Assembly: GCF_021295315.1 (NCBI RefSeq)
Contig: NZ_JAIMJA010000007.1
Span: 163,788-227,787 of the forward strand
Length of the DNA: 64,000 nt
Direction of reading: 5' to 3'
Origin: Motilimonas cestriensis
GTDB taxonomy: Bacteria; Pseudomonadota; Gammaproteobacteria; Enterobacterales; CBDFNC01
Made by a program: the position numbers and the translations under genes. How positions within the stretch are numbered: position 1 is the first letter of the stretch; the number at the start of each line of letters is the position of its first letter. The notes under the pieces are model-generated. The model was given only the letters and a program-made list of their open reading frames with translations, made no database searches and was not told the origin of the DNA. This document shows positions 7,645 to 16,500 of the stretch, piece after piece.

Positions 7645-10317
7645 TTGCTGCCCCCCTTCTCTTTTGATAGCCATTGGTATGGCGGTTTTTTTGGCAACAA
7701 AATCACCCGTTTGGTGTTTTGTGATAAAGGGTTAACTATTCAGGATAAGCTGATCCCTTGGGCGCAGATCACCGCGCCGTTAAGCCTGATTAACGGCACG
7801 CTGTTTGATACTTTATGTATTGAGCAAGGCGATGATACGTTATATATCCCTTGGTTAGCTAAACGTGCGTTTAGTCAGGTTTTTCGCCAAGGTGTGCAGC
7901 ATTGGGCCAATTATCACCGCGACCATTTAATCAATCACGGCAAAGCCTTTGTCGCTTTAATCAAACAAGGTTATTTACGCCGCCATGAAACCCTTGCAGC
8001 CATTAGCCAAGCACAGGGTGTTTTAGCGCCTCTTGCGCAGCCTGATCGCGATGATCCCAATCAACCTATTCGCCATTTTGTAATGCTGCCAGCGTTACTC
8101 GATGAGGCAGGCAATAATGCCCTTAAGCTATTACAAGTATTGGCAGGCTGGGATGAAGCTGAGTTAGCTAAGCATCAGCAAACCTTCATTAGCCAACAAA
8201 AAGCGTTGTATCGTCATTACTTTAATACCGTAGAAAGCAACCCGCTAACGCCGCTACAACAAGATGCCTGTGTGATTAACGAGCGCAGCAATTTGGTATT
8301 AGCGGGCGCTGGCACCGGTAAAACCAGCACTATGGTGGGCCGCGCTGGCTATTTAATTACCAGTGGGCAAGCGCAAGGTGAGCAAATTTTACTGTTGGCG
8401 TTTGGCCGCAAAGCCGCCGATGAAATGGATCAACGTTTAGCGCTGTGTTTGCCTGAGCAAATCATTAAGTGCAGTACCTTTCACTCTCTGGGGCTGGCGA
8501 TCATTGCGCAAGTAGAGGGTGAGAAACCCACATTATCGCCGTTTGTGGAAGACAGCGCGGCGAAACAAGCTTGGCTAGTAGAGCAATTTGAGCGCTTGTT
8601 AGCGCAAGACAGTTATCGCGAGCAGGTGTGTGATTATTTTGCCGAGCACAGTGTGCCTTGGATTACGCCGTTTGATTTTGACCAAGCGGGTGACTATTTG
8701 AGCTTTATGCAAAAGCAGGGCATTAAAAGCTTAAAAGGTGAAACCATTGTTGGCCAAAGTGATTTACTGATTGCCAATTGGTTGTTTCAACAAGGGGTGG
8801 AATACGAGTATCAAGCCAGCCCAAACACCGGTCAGCAAGCCTTGATGTCGCCCGCGCGCATTTATTTACCCGAGCATCAAATTACCTTGATCAATTGGTT
8901 GTTGGATGAGCATGACTCTCCACCTGAGTATCTTGATAAACGCGAATATCTAAATGATAAGCAGCGAATTAGCCAACAAACCTTTAAGTTGATTTCTCAT
9001 TATTGCTGCGATCTGCAAAAAGAGAACTTTTTTGATAACTTGTCGCAACAGCTCACCGCCCAAGGGGTCATTTTCAAGCCATTATCACAGCAGGCTTTAT
9101 TTGAGCATTACACCCATGTTGGTCTGATTGATAATTTGGCTGAGCAGTTAAGCCAAATGCTGAGTATTTATAAAGCCTGCTGGCTGGAACAGTCACAATT
9201 AAACGTGCGCTTGGCGGGCCATGATCATCAAGAGCAAGTGCGCGCTGCAGTAAACCTGTTGCAGCCTCTATTAATGGCCTATCAAAGCTATTTGGCGAGC
9301 CGCAATGAGATTGATTTTGATGACATGATTGGCCGCGCCATTAATTATGTCAATGACGGCCGCTTTGTGTCGCCGTGGCAACATATTTTAGTGGATGAGT
9401 TTCAAGATATCTCCGAGCCGCGGGCGCGGTTGTTAAAGGCGCTGCGCGATCTTCACCCGCAAGGCTCACTGTTTTGTGTTGGCGATGATTGGCAGGCCAT
9501 ATATCGCTTTACTGGCGCAGACGTGAATTTAACCACGCGTTTTGCCAATTATTTTGGCGACAGCGCGATCACCTCGCTGGATAAAACCTTTCGTTTTAAT
9601 AACAGCATTGCGCAGGTGAGTAGCGATTTTGTTTGTCAAAATCCTGCGCAAATTAAGAAGCAATTAGTGACTCACGCCTTAGTAAATGAGCCGGCCATTT
9701 CCCTGCGCAGCGCAAGCCCAAGTGCATTACATGATGTGCTTGAGCAAATTCAGCAGCAAACACAGCATAAAGCCAATACCAGCGTACTTATTTTGGCGCG
9801 CTACCATCACTTATTACCTCAAGCTGGTGCGCTAGAGCAGCTTAAGCGCAGTTTTGCCCCTTTGGTTATTCGAGCCATGAGTATTCATGCCAGTAAGGGG
9901 ATGGAAGCTGACTATGTCATTGTGGTGGGTTTAGAGCAGGGCTCGGCGGGTTTTCCGGCCACTAAGAGCACGCCGATATTATTAGATGCTATGTTGCCAA
10001 AAGCGGAAGCTTTTAATGATGCCGAAGAGCGTCGTTTGTTTTATGTGGCTCTCACGCGCGCTAAGCATAAGGTGTTTTTGCTGGCGAATATGCAGCGCCC
10101 TAGCCCCTTTGTGATTGAGTTGTTAGAGCAAGATTACGAGGTGTACACTGAGCAGCTGAGTACTACACCCGCTGCGCCAATTGCGATGCAAGCCCACCAT
10201 TGCCCTGCTTGTGGTACGGGGGTGTTGCAAGCTAAACAAGGGCCATTTGGTGAGTTTTTTGGTTGTAGCCATTTTCCATTTTGCAGCCACAGCCAAAAGA
10301 GCTTAGAGATGTCTTAG
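7645..10317 (+). CDS. helD: UvrD/Rep-family DNA helicase, helicase IV (HelD)-like, with C-terminal zinc finger
   Basis: This superfamily 1 3'-5' DNA helicase, of the helicase IV type, has Walker A LAGAGTGKT at about residue 220, Walker B LVDEFQDIS at about 580, motif IV/V DKTFRFN and motif VI LFYVALTRAKHKV near 800. The C-terminus carries a topoisomerase-type zinc ribbon (CPACGTG...FGCSHFPFC). Such enzymes work in recombination and repair. There is no ATG near the N-terminus. The frame is open from TTG 7552; GTG 7603, TTG 7627 and TTG 7645 are alternatives. I prefer 7645 (LPPFSFDSHWYGG) because it is past the 7569-7598 hairpin and gives a family-like N-terminus of 890 residues. The start remains unsure, the product does not. 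Confidence 0.8.
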   Translation: MLPPFSFDSHWYGGFFGNKITRLVFCDKGLTIQDKLIPWAQITAPLSLINGTLFDTLCIEQGDDTLYIPWLAKRAFSQVFRQGVQHWANYHRDHLINHGKAFVALIKQGYLRRHETLAAISQAQGVLAPLAQPDRDDPNQPIRHFVMLPALLDEAGNNALKLLQVLAGWDEAELAKHQQTFISQQKALYRHYFNTVESNPLTPLQQDACVINERSNLVLAGAGTGKTSTMVGRAGYLITSGQAQGEQILLLAFGRKAADEMDQRLALCLPEQIIKCSTFHSLGLAIIAQVEGEKPTLSPFVEDSAAKQAWLVEQFERLLAQDSYREQVCDYFAEHSVPWITPFDFDQAGDYLSFMQKQGIKSLKGETIVGQSDLLIANWLFQQGVEYEYQASPNTGQQALMSPARIYLPEHQITLINWLLDEHDSPPEYLDKREYLNDKQRISQQTFKLISHYCCDLQKENFFDNLSQQLTAQGVIFKPLSQQALFEHYTHVGLIDNLAEQLSQMLSIYKACWLEQSQLNVRLAGHDHQEQVRAAVNLLQPLLMAYQSYLASRNEIDFDDMIGRAINYVNDGRFVSPWQHILVDEFQDISEPRARLLKALRDLHPQGSLFCVGDDWQAIYRFTGADVNLTTRFANYFGDSAITSLDKTFRFNNSIAQVSSDFVCQNPAQIKKQLVTHALVNEPAISLRSASPSALHDVLEQIQQQTQHKANTSVLILARYHHLLPQAGALEQLKRSFAPLVIRAMSIHASKGMEADYVIVVGLEQGSAGFPATKSTPILLDAMLPKAEAFNDAEERRLFYVALTRAKHKVFLLANMQRPSPFVIELLEQDYEVYTEQLSTTPAAPIAMQAHHCPACGTGVLQAKQGPFGEFFGCSHFPFCSHSQKSLEMS

Positions 10318-10345
10318 GCAACCCGAATCTTGGATGAGCGAAATC

Positions 10346-10428
10346 GTATGTTTTGCGGCAAAAACGCTGTAAATATGTCCTTATACGCTTTGCGTTTTCA
10401 TCCTTGAAAACGAAATTTTGCCGTAAAA
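10346..10428 (+). repeat. Dispersed palindromic repeat, copy 1
   Basis: This intergenic element of about 83 bp has imperfect inverted ends (TTTGCGGCAAAA at 10351-10362, TTTTGCCGTAAA near 10417-10427) and the core TATACGCTTTGCGTTTTCATCC. An inverted copy lies at 40239-40324 and shares most of the sequence. No protein is encoded. It is the size of a small palindromic repeat or MITE fragment. Confidence 0.7.
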
Positions 10429-10473
10429 AAAACTTTATCTTGGCTGCAATAAGCGTAAACAGGGCTAGTTTGA

Positions 10474-11667
10474 TTAGCCCTGCTTCATTAAAAACTCCAT
10501 CACTTGGTCCATGTCTAGTTCAAAATCATCGGGTCGCACGCCTTTGATAATGAAGTCATCTTCTTCACTTAGGTCCATTGGTTTGGATGGCTTGTAGTCA
10601 TGCTGCTGCATATTGAAGAATGGCCTGACCTTTGGGCAAATAGGATCGTTGGGGTTACTGCTTTCAACAATCGCGAGCTGATTCGAGTTCAGCTCGACTA
10701 AGGTGCCAACAGGATACACCCCCATACATTTGATAAAGCTATCGACAAGTTCAACGTCAAGGTGTTCGTCTTTGGCCATGTGGCGCAAAATATTAAATGC
10801 TTTGATGTGGGCGAAACCGTCTTTGTAAACTCGATTTGCGGTTAGCGCATCGAATATATCGCAAATGGCGATCATTCTGCCGTATTTAGAAATATTATTG
10901 CCGCGCACTCTATACGGGTAACCGGTGCCGTTAAGCTTTTCATGGTGCAATGCCGCCACTTCTAAACTGAGCTTACTAATGTTTGGCGTGCGCTCTATCA
11001 CGTGGATTGAGTGATTAACGTGGGTTTTCATGATGGTGAATTCGTTTTCGGTGAGCTTGCCCGGCTTATTTAAAATAGCATCGGGCACCATGATTTTACC
11101 TACGTCGTGTAAAAAAGCGCCTATGGCCAATTGGTGAATAATTTTTCGCTCTAATTTTAAGAATTTAGCGAAGATAGCAATTAACACTGACACTGAAACC
11201 GAATGCTCTAATAGGTACTGATCTTTTTTACGAATATTAATCACACTGGCAAGGGCGTCTGAGTTTTGAAAAATTTCATCAATAACTTCGTTGGTGGCTT
11301 CAATTACCGGCGCTAAATCTAATTCTCGGCCACTTTGCGCATCATGAAATATTTTTTTTTGTAGCTGTTTCGATTCTTTAAAAATATTGGTTGCGCGGGT
11401 CATGCGCTGAATAAAGCCTGCCTTCAGTTTTACGCCGCTGTTAGGCGCCTCTGGCTCGGTGGAGTCTTCATCCTCTGGCGCTTTAGGATAACGTGTTTTA
11501 CTGGTATCGATCATCACACTAACCACACCTTTACTGTGCAAGGTGGCGACAGTTTGCGGCGTTTCGACATAACAGGCATGAGTGATCTTATAATTCTTGG
11601 CTTGCTCGATTATGTCGACTATATAATGACCGATTGCTAGTTCGGATAGTTTTTTTTCAACGAGCAT
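10474..11667 (-). CDS. HD-GYP domain cyclic-di-GMP phosphodiesterase (DUF3391 + HD-GYP)
   Basis: This 397-residue cytoplasmic protein has an N-terminal DUF3391-like region (about 1-120) and an HD-GYP domain. The HD pair is in AFLHDVGKIMVPD near residue 187, followed by HHEKLNGTGYP, where GTGYP corresponds to the GYP signature. HD-GYP proteins hydrolyse cyclic-di-GMP and so favour motility over biofilm. There is no membrane segment or receiver domain, so the input signal is unknown. It stands alone: the upstream gene zapC is co-directional but separated by 130 bases. The ATG at 11667 begins MLVEKKLSELAIGHY, a typical start for this family. Confidence 0.88.
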   Translation of the reverse strand: MLVEKKLSELAIGHYIVDIIEQAKNYKITHACYVETPQTVATLHSKGVVSVMIDTSKTRYPKAPEDEDSTEPEAPNSGVKLKAGFIQRMTRATNIFKESKQLQKKIFHDAQSGRELDLAPVIEATNEVIDEIFQNSDALASVINIRKKDQYLLEHSVSVSVLIAIFAKFLKLERKIIHQLAIGAFLHDVGKIMVPDAILNKPGKLTENEFTIMKTHVNHSIHVIERTPNISKLSLEVAALHHEKLNGTGYPYRVRGNNISKYGRMIAICDIFDALTANRVYKDGFAHIKAFNILRHMAKDEHLDVELVDSFIKCMGVYPVGTLVELNSNQLAIVESSNPNDPICPKVRPFFNMQQHDYKPSKPMDLSEEDDFIIKGVRPDDFELDMDQVMEFLMKQG

Positions 11668-11797
11668 GATTCACTCCAAATTAAAGACATGCAATGCGAG
11701 CTTAATGGTGGCTGCTATTAGCTTTATTATGGCGTTTTTTTAGCGGGTTGTATGAGGATATTTACGGTTTTTACTAACTTGTTTTAATTAACTTGTT

Positions 11798-12337
11798 TTA
11801 ACTAACTTGGCTCATCAGGAAGGTTTGTTGTTGTAAACGGCATACTCGGTCGTTCATTACCTTGATCACGTCAAACTGCTGCAATGCTTTTTGTTGGCTG
11901 AACACGTGTTTAGGATCCACCAGCATACATAAACTGACTTGTGAATTTGACTCTAACACTAAATAACGGGCGCGTTGCTGTGCAAAACATGCTAGCTCAA
12001 TCAACTCGCCCTGCTCTGGCCGATAAAATTGTGTTTGGACTTTAAAAAACCAGCTTTGCGGCATCATCGGTTTATGAAAACGGAGTGCCGTGATCGCATT
12101 TAATATCCAATGCACTTTTACCGCACTGGGTAGATCATGATCAGAAAGCTGCTCTAACAATTGGTAATATATCGCCGCATCATCAACGGTAAATGGCATC
12201 ACTGATTTAGGAAATGCCACCATCTTTTTACGGTTCAAATAGGGTTGAAAAACCAACTCATCGCCCAACTCTAAACAGAGTTGTGACTGAGTTTTATCAA
12301 ATTTCCATAACCAATTATCATCGGGCTTTAAAATCAT
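11798..12337 (-). CDS. zapC: Cell division protein ZapC
   Basis: This 179-residue protein (MILKPDDNWLWKFDKTQSQL) matches ZapC in length, N-terminus and place directly downstream of pyrD, the E. coli arrangement. ZapC binds FtsZ at midcell and promotes bundling of its filaments. It has no membrane segments or enzyme motifs. The gap to pyrD is 88 bases, so co-transcription is likely. Confidence 0.85.
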   Translation of the reverse strand: MILKPDDNWLWKFDKTQSQLCLELGDELVFQPYLNRKKMVAFPKSVMPFTVDDAAIYYQLLEQLSDHDLPSAVKVHWILNAITALRFHKPMMPQSWFFKVQTQFYRPEQGELIELACFAQQRARYLVLESNSQVSLCMLVDPKHVFSQQKALQQFDVIKVMNDRVCRLQQQTFLMSQVS

Positions 12338-12425
12338 AATCTACTCGTTAGTTATTTAACGGCTATAGCTATAAAATAAATATGATTATAAATCAAGTAT
12401 AATGTTTAAAAACCAGTGAATAGCA

Positions 12426-13436
12426 CTAGTAATTTTCAACAATGTTCTTAATTAAACCTGGACCATGATAAATAAAACCAGAATAAACTTGCACTAATTT
12501 AGCACCTGCTTGCATTTTTTCTTTCGCCGCAATAACCGAATCAATTCCGCCGACACCAATAATTGGCATTGCCCCGTTTAATTCTTTATTGAGCATACGG
12601 ATCACTTCCGTGCTTAATGTTTGCACAGGGCGACCACTTAATCCCCCCGCTTCACCTGCATGAGGCATGCCTTTAACCATGCCACGCTCTAGCGTGGTAT
12701 TGGTAGCAATAACCCCATCAATTTGGTGGCGGATAAAGCAATCTGATATTTGAACTATTTCTTCAACGCTTAAATCAGGTGCAATTTTAACCGTGAGTGG
12801 AACATATTTATTATACTTTTCGGCTAATTTAAGTTGACGATCTTTTAGATCTTTTAATAGATCATCTAACGCTTCTCCATATTGCAGCGTTCTTAATCCT
12901 GGGGTATTGGGTGAAGAAATATTAACCGCTATATATGAAGCGTGATCATATACTTTGTCCATGCAAATTAAATAATCGTCTTTACCTTGTTCAACCGGTG
13001 TATCAAAGTTTTTACCAATGTTAATACCAATAACGCCTTGGTATTTTGCCGCTTTAACATTTTGCACTAATTGATCAACGCCGTGGTTATTAAACCCCAT
13101 GCGATTAATAATGCCTTCGGCTTCTTTTATTCTGAATAAACGCGGTTTAGGGTTGCCGTCTTGCGCTCGTGGTGTAACGGTGCCCACTTCCACAAAACCA
13201 AATCCCATGGCAGCGAAGGCGTCAATACATTCACCATTTTTGTCTAAACCAGCCGCCAACCCTACTGGGTTATCAAAAGTGATCCCCATTACTTCCACTG
13301 GACGCTTTCTTAAGTTTTGACGATAAACCATTTCGAGTGGTGTATTTTGAGTTCTTTTAAAATTATTTATCGCAAGATCATGGGCTTTTTCAGCATCTAA
13401 TTTGAAGAAAGCCTCTCTGGCAAGACGGTATAACAT
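12426..13436 (-). CDS. pyrD: Dihydroorotate dehydrogenase (quinone), class 2
   Basis: This enzyme oxidises dihydroorotate to orotate in pyrimidine synthesis and passes electrons to quinone at the inner membrane. The 336 residues from ATG 13436 ([21 protein letters not shown]) fit the class 2 length, with the N-terminal amphipathic helix that binds membrane and quinone. [11 protein letters not shown] holds the catalytic serine of class 2 enzymes, and GVGGI lies in the FMN phosphate site. The frame opens at 13463, but the inner ATG has a good GAGGT ribosome site and the standard N-terminus. zapC follows. Confidence 0.95.
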   Translation of the reverse strand: MLYRLAREAFFKLDAEKAHDLAINNFKRTQNTPLEMVYRQNLRKRPVEVMGITFDNPVGLAAGLDKNGECIDAFAAMGFGFVEVGTVTPRAQDGNPKPRLFRIKEAEGIINRMGFNNHGVDQLVQNVKAAKYQGVIGINIGKNFDTPVEQGKDDYLICMDKVYDHASYIAVNISSPNTPGLRTLQYGEALDDLLKDLKDRQLKLAEKYNKYVPLTVKIAPDLSVEEIVQISDCFIRHQIDGVIATNTTLERGMVKGMPHAGEAGGLSGRPVQTLSTEVIRMLNKELNGAMPIIGVGGIDSVIAAKEKMQAGAKLVQVYSGFIYHGPGLIKNIVENY

Positions 13437-13524
13437 GTTGACCTCAATATATTTGTTAAACAAACTTGTGCACTTAGCATGTTGCTATACCACGCAGCGG
13501 GTATTCACATTTGTTTCGCACACA

Positions 13525-13548
13525 ATAAAGGGGCATAAGCCCCTTTAT
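13525..13548 (-). terminator. Hairpin between NAD-GDH and pyrD
   Basis: Perfect palindrome ATAAAGGGGC (13525-13534) / GCCCCTTTAT (13539-13548) with a 4-base loop. It lies 50 bases past the GDH stop on the minus strand and would end that transcript before pyrD. Confidence 0.6.
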
Positions 13549-13597
13549 GTTCCCTTTTTAAGTTTGCTAGGCGCTCTCTATACCTAAGTCTAACCCT

Positions 13598-16500
13598 TTA
13601 TTCTTGTTCCGTATTGGCAAGACAATTTAGGTTAAGCAGATTAAGTTCTCGCAGTGCTACCGAGAACTTGGCAAATTCATGGGTTGAGCTAGTTTTGAAA
13701 TCCGCTAGCATGTGATACCAGCGCGCCAGTAACCCTTCATGTCTTTGCAACCAAGCGTCGAGTATGTTACCGCAGAAATCAGTTTCATGACAGGCAGATA
13801 ATACCGCAGAAGCGAGGGATCTTTGTTGCCAATCAAGTTCTTCGCGAAATGATGCCCGTGCCAGTGCTTGCCAATGATTATCGACAACCAAGCCGTTAAT
13901 TTGTGCCAAGAACCAATGCAGCTCTAGTTTCGCCCCGAGACTGAAGTAAATTTCCGCACACACCATCACGGTGCGCTGATGTTGCTCAGAAATTTGCGCT
14001 AAATCTAATGCTGAGAATAGTAGTTTTTGCTGACACATTAGCTGGGCTAATTTTTTTGGTACGCCTTGCTCAATCAGCGCATCACTTTGCTCATTAAGGG
14101 TGGCCACTTCGTCTTCTACTAACACATTAAGTAAGTTTTCTTGCAGCTGCTCATATGCCGGTTTGTAAAACTCAATATTCTCTGCGATGGTCCAATTACG
14201 ATTGCGTAACCGCAAAAACCAACGAGTAGCACGGCGAATAGTACGACGCGTTTCACTCATCATGGCGACTTGGGTGGCTGCGGGTACCTTGTTATCAAGG
14301 GCTTCAATTTCACGCCAAATGGGATTAAGTGAGAAAATTTCTCGCGCCATCACATAGCATTTAGCAATTTCAGCATCAGAGGCGCCGGTTTCATCTTTCA
14401 GCCGTGAAACAAAGTTAAGACCCATGTCGTTAACAATTTGATTGGCTATTTGGGTGGCAATGATTTCACTGCGCAGTGGATGGTTACCCATTTGAGCAGC
14501 GTATTTTTGTTGTAATACTTGCGGGAATGCCGACACTAAGCTGTTTGCTAAATAGCCGTCATCGGTAATTTCAGGGCAGTTTAGGCTGTCTTTGAGCACC
14601 ATTTTGCCATAGGCCAATAACACTGAAAGCTCTGGCCGTGTCAAACCTTGGTCATGGGCCAAACGCTCTGAAAGCTCGTCTTCGTTGGGCAAGTATTCTA
14701 GTGCTCGGTCGAGTTTTTTCTCTTTTTCCAAACTATGGATAAAGCGAATTTGTTCTTTTAAACTTTCTGCGCCAAGGCTTTGGGTGACAGAAATTGACTG
14801 TGCTTGACGATAGGCATTTTGCAACACAATTTGGCTGACATTAGCTGTCATATCAACCAACAATTTATTGCGCTGTTTTAAGGTTAACTCGCCATCACTG
14901 ACCAGCCCGTTGAGGAGAATTTTAATATTTACTTCATTATCTGAACAATCTACCCCTCCCACGTTGTCGATAAAGTCGGTATCAATGCGGCCACCCTTAG
15001 TGGCAAACTCAATACGGCCCAGTTGGGTACAACCTAGGTTACCCCCCTCACCCACAACCTTAGCGTTAAGTTCACTGCCATTGATGCGCACGGCGTCATT
15101 GGCACGATCCCCCACTTGGGCGTCGGACTCTTTTTCTGATTTGATGTAGGTGCCGATGCCGCCATTCCACAATAGATCCACGGGCATTTTTATTAACTCG
15201 CGGATCAACTCATTGGGCGCCATGGCACGTTGAGTCGTGCCTAGCATGGCTTTAATTTCAGGCGTTAAAGTAATGGACTTAGCACTGCGCAAAAAGATGC
15301 CGCCGCCTTTGGATATGAGCTTGTTGTTATAGTCAGACCAACTGGATCCGGCAAGCTCAAACAACCGCTTACGCTCATCCCACGTGCGCGCCGCATCTGG
15401 CTCGGGATCGATAAAGATATGCATGTGGTTAAACGCGGCTTGTAACTTAATGTGTTTCGACAATAGCATGCCGTTACCAAACACATCCCCTGCCATGTCG
15501 CCAATACCGACACAAGTAAAGTCAGTGGTTTGGCAGTCAATATCCATTTCTTTAAAGTGGCGCTTAACAGACTCCCACGCACCTTTAGCGGTGATGCCCA
15601 TTTTTTTATGGTCGTAGCCTTGGCTGCCGCCTGAAGCAAACGCGTCACCCAGCCAGAAGTTGTATTCGGCGCTAATTTCGTTGGCAATATCAGAGAAGGT
15701 AGCGGTGCCTTTATCGGCTGCAACCACCAAGTAAGGGTCGTCTTCATCAAGTCGCACCACTGCAGGAGGAGGCACAATCTCGCCGTTAATAATGTTATCG
15801 GTGATGTCCAGTAACGCACGAATAAAGATGCGATAACAACGTTGCCCTTCAGCAAAAATAGCACTGCGATCGCCGTCAACAGGTAGCTTTTTACAGACAA
15901 AACCGCCCTTGGCACCCACGGGAACAATCACGGTATTTTTAACTTGTTGCGCTTTCACTAAGCCCAGAACTTCGGTGCGGAAGTCTTCTCGGCGATCAGA
16001 CCAGCGCAAACCGCCTCGCGCGACTTTACCGCCGCGAAGGTGGACCCCTTCGACATCTGGCGAATATACAAAGATTTCAAATACCGGACGTGGCCGTGGC
16101 ATGTCGGTAATTTCATTTGGCTTGATCTTCATCGATAGATAAGACTTGGCTTTGCGCTTACCATCGGTTTGGTAGTAGTTGGTGCGCACCGTGGCTTGGA
16201 TCATTTCTAGGAAGTGTCTAATGATCCGATCGTCATCTAAATTAACCACGTCGTCTAATTGCGCCATAATGGTTTCAATTAGCTTTTCTTGGTTGACGGA
16301 CTTTTTCTGCTTGGGATTAAACTTAGCGTCAAATAGCGCGACAATTAAGCGCGATAACTCAGGATAACGATTAAGTGCGGCTTCAATGTAATTTTGGCTA
16401 AAAGTAGTACCCGTTTGGCGCATGTATTTGGCGTAAGCACGCAATACCACGGTTTGTCTGCCGGTTAAGTCGGCCCCCAGCACTAAGCGGTTAAAACCAT

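Noticed and set aside
15265..15927. 220-codon open frame overlapping the NAD-GDH gene on the same strand in another frame
   Set aside because: It lies wholly within a well-supported gene and has the low-complexity Leu/Ser/Thr composition of a shifted frame.
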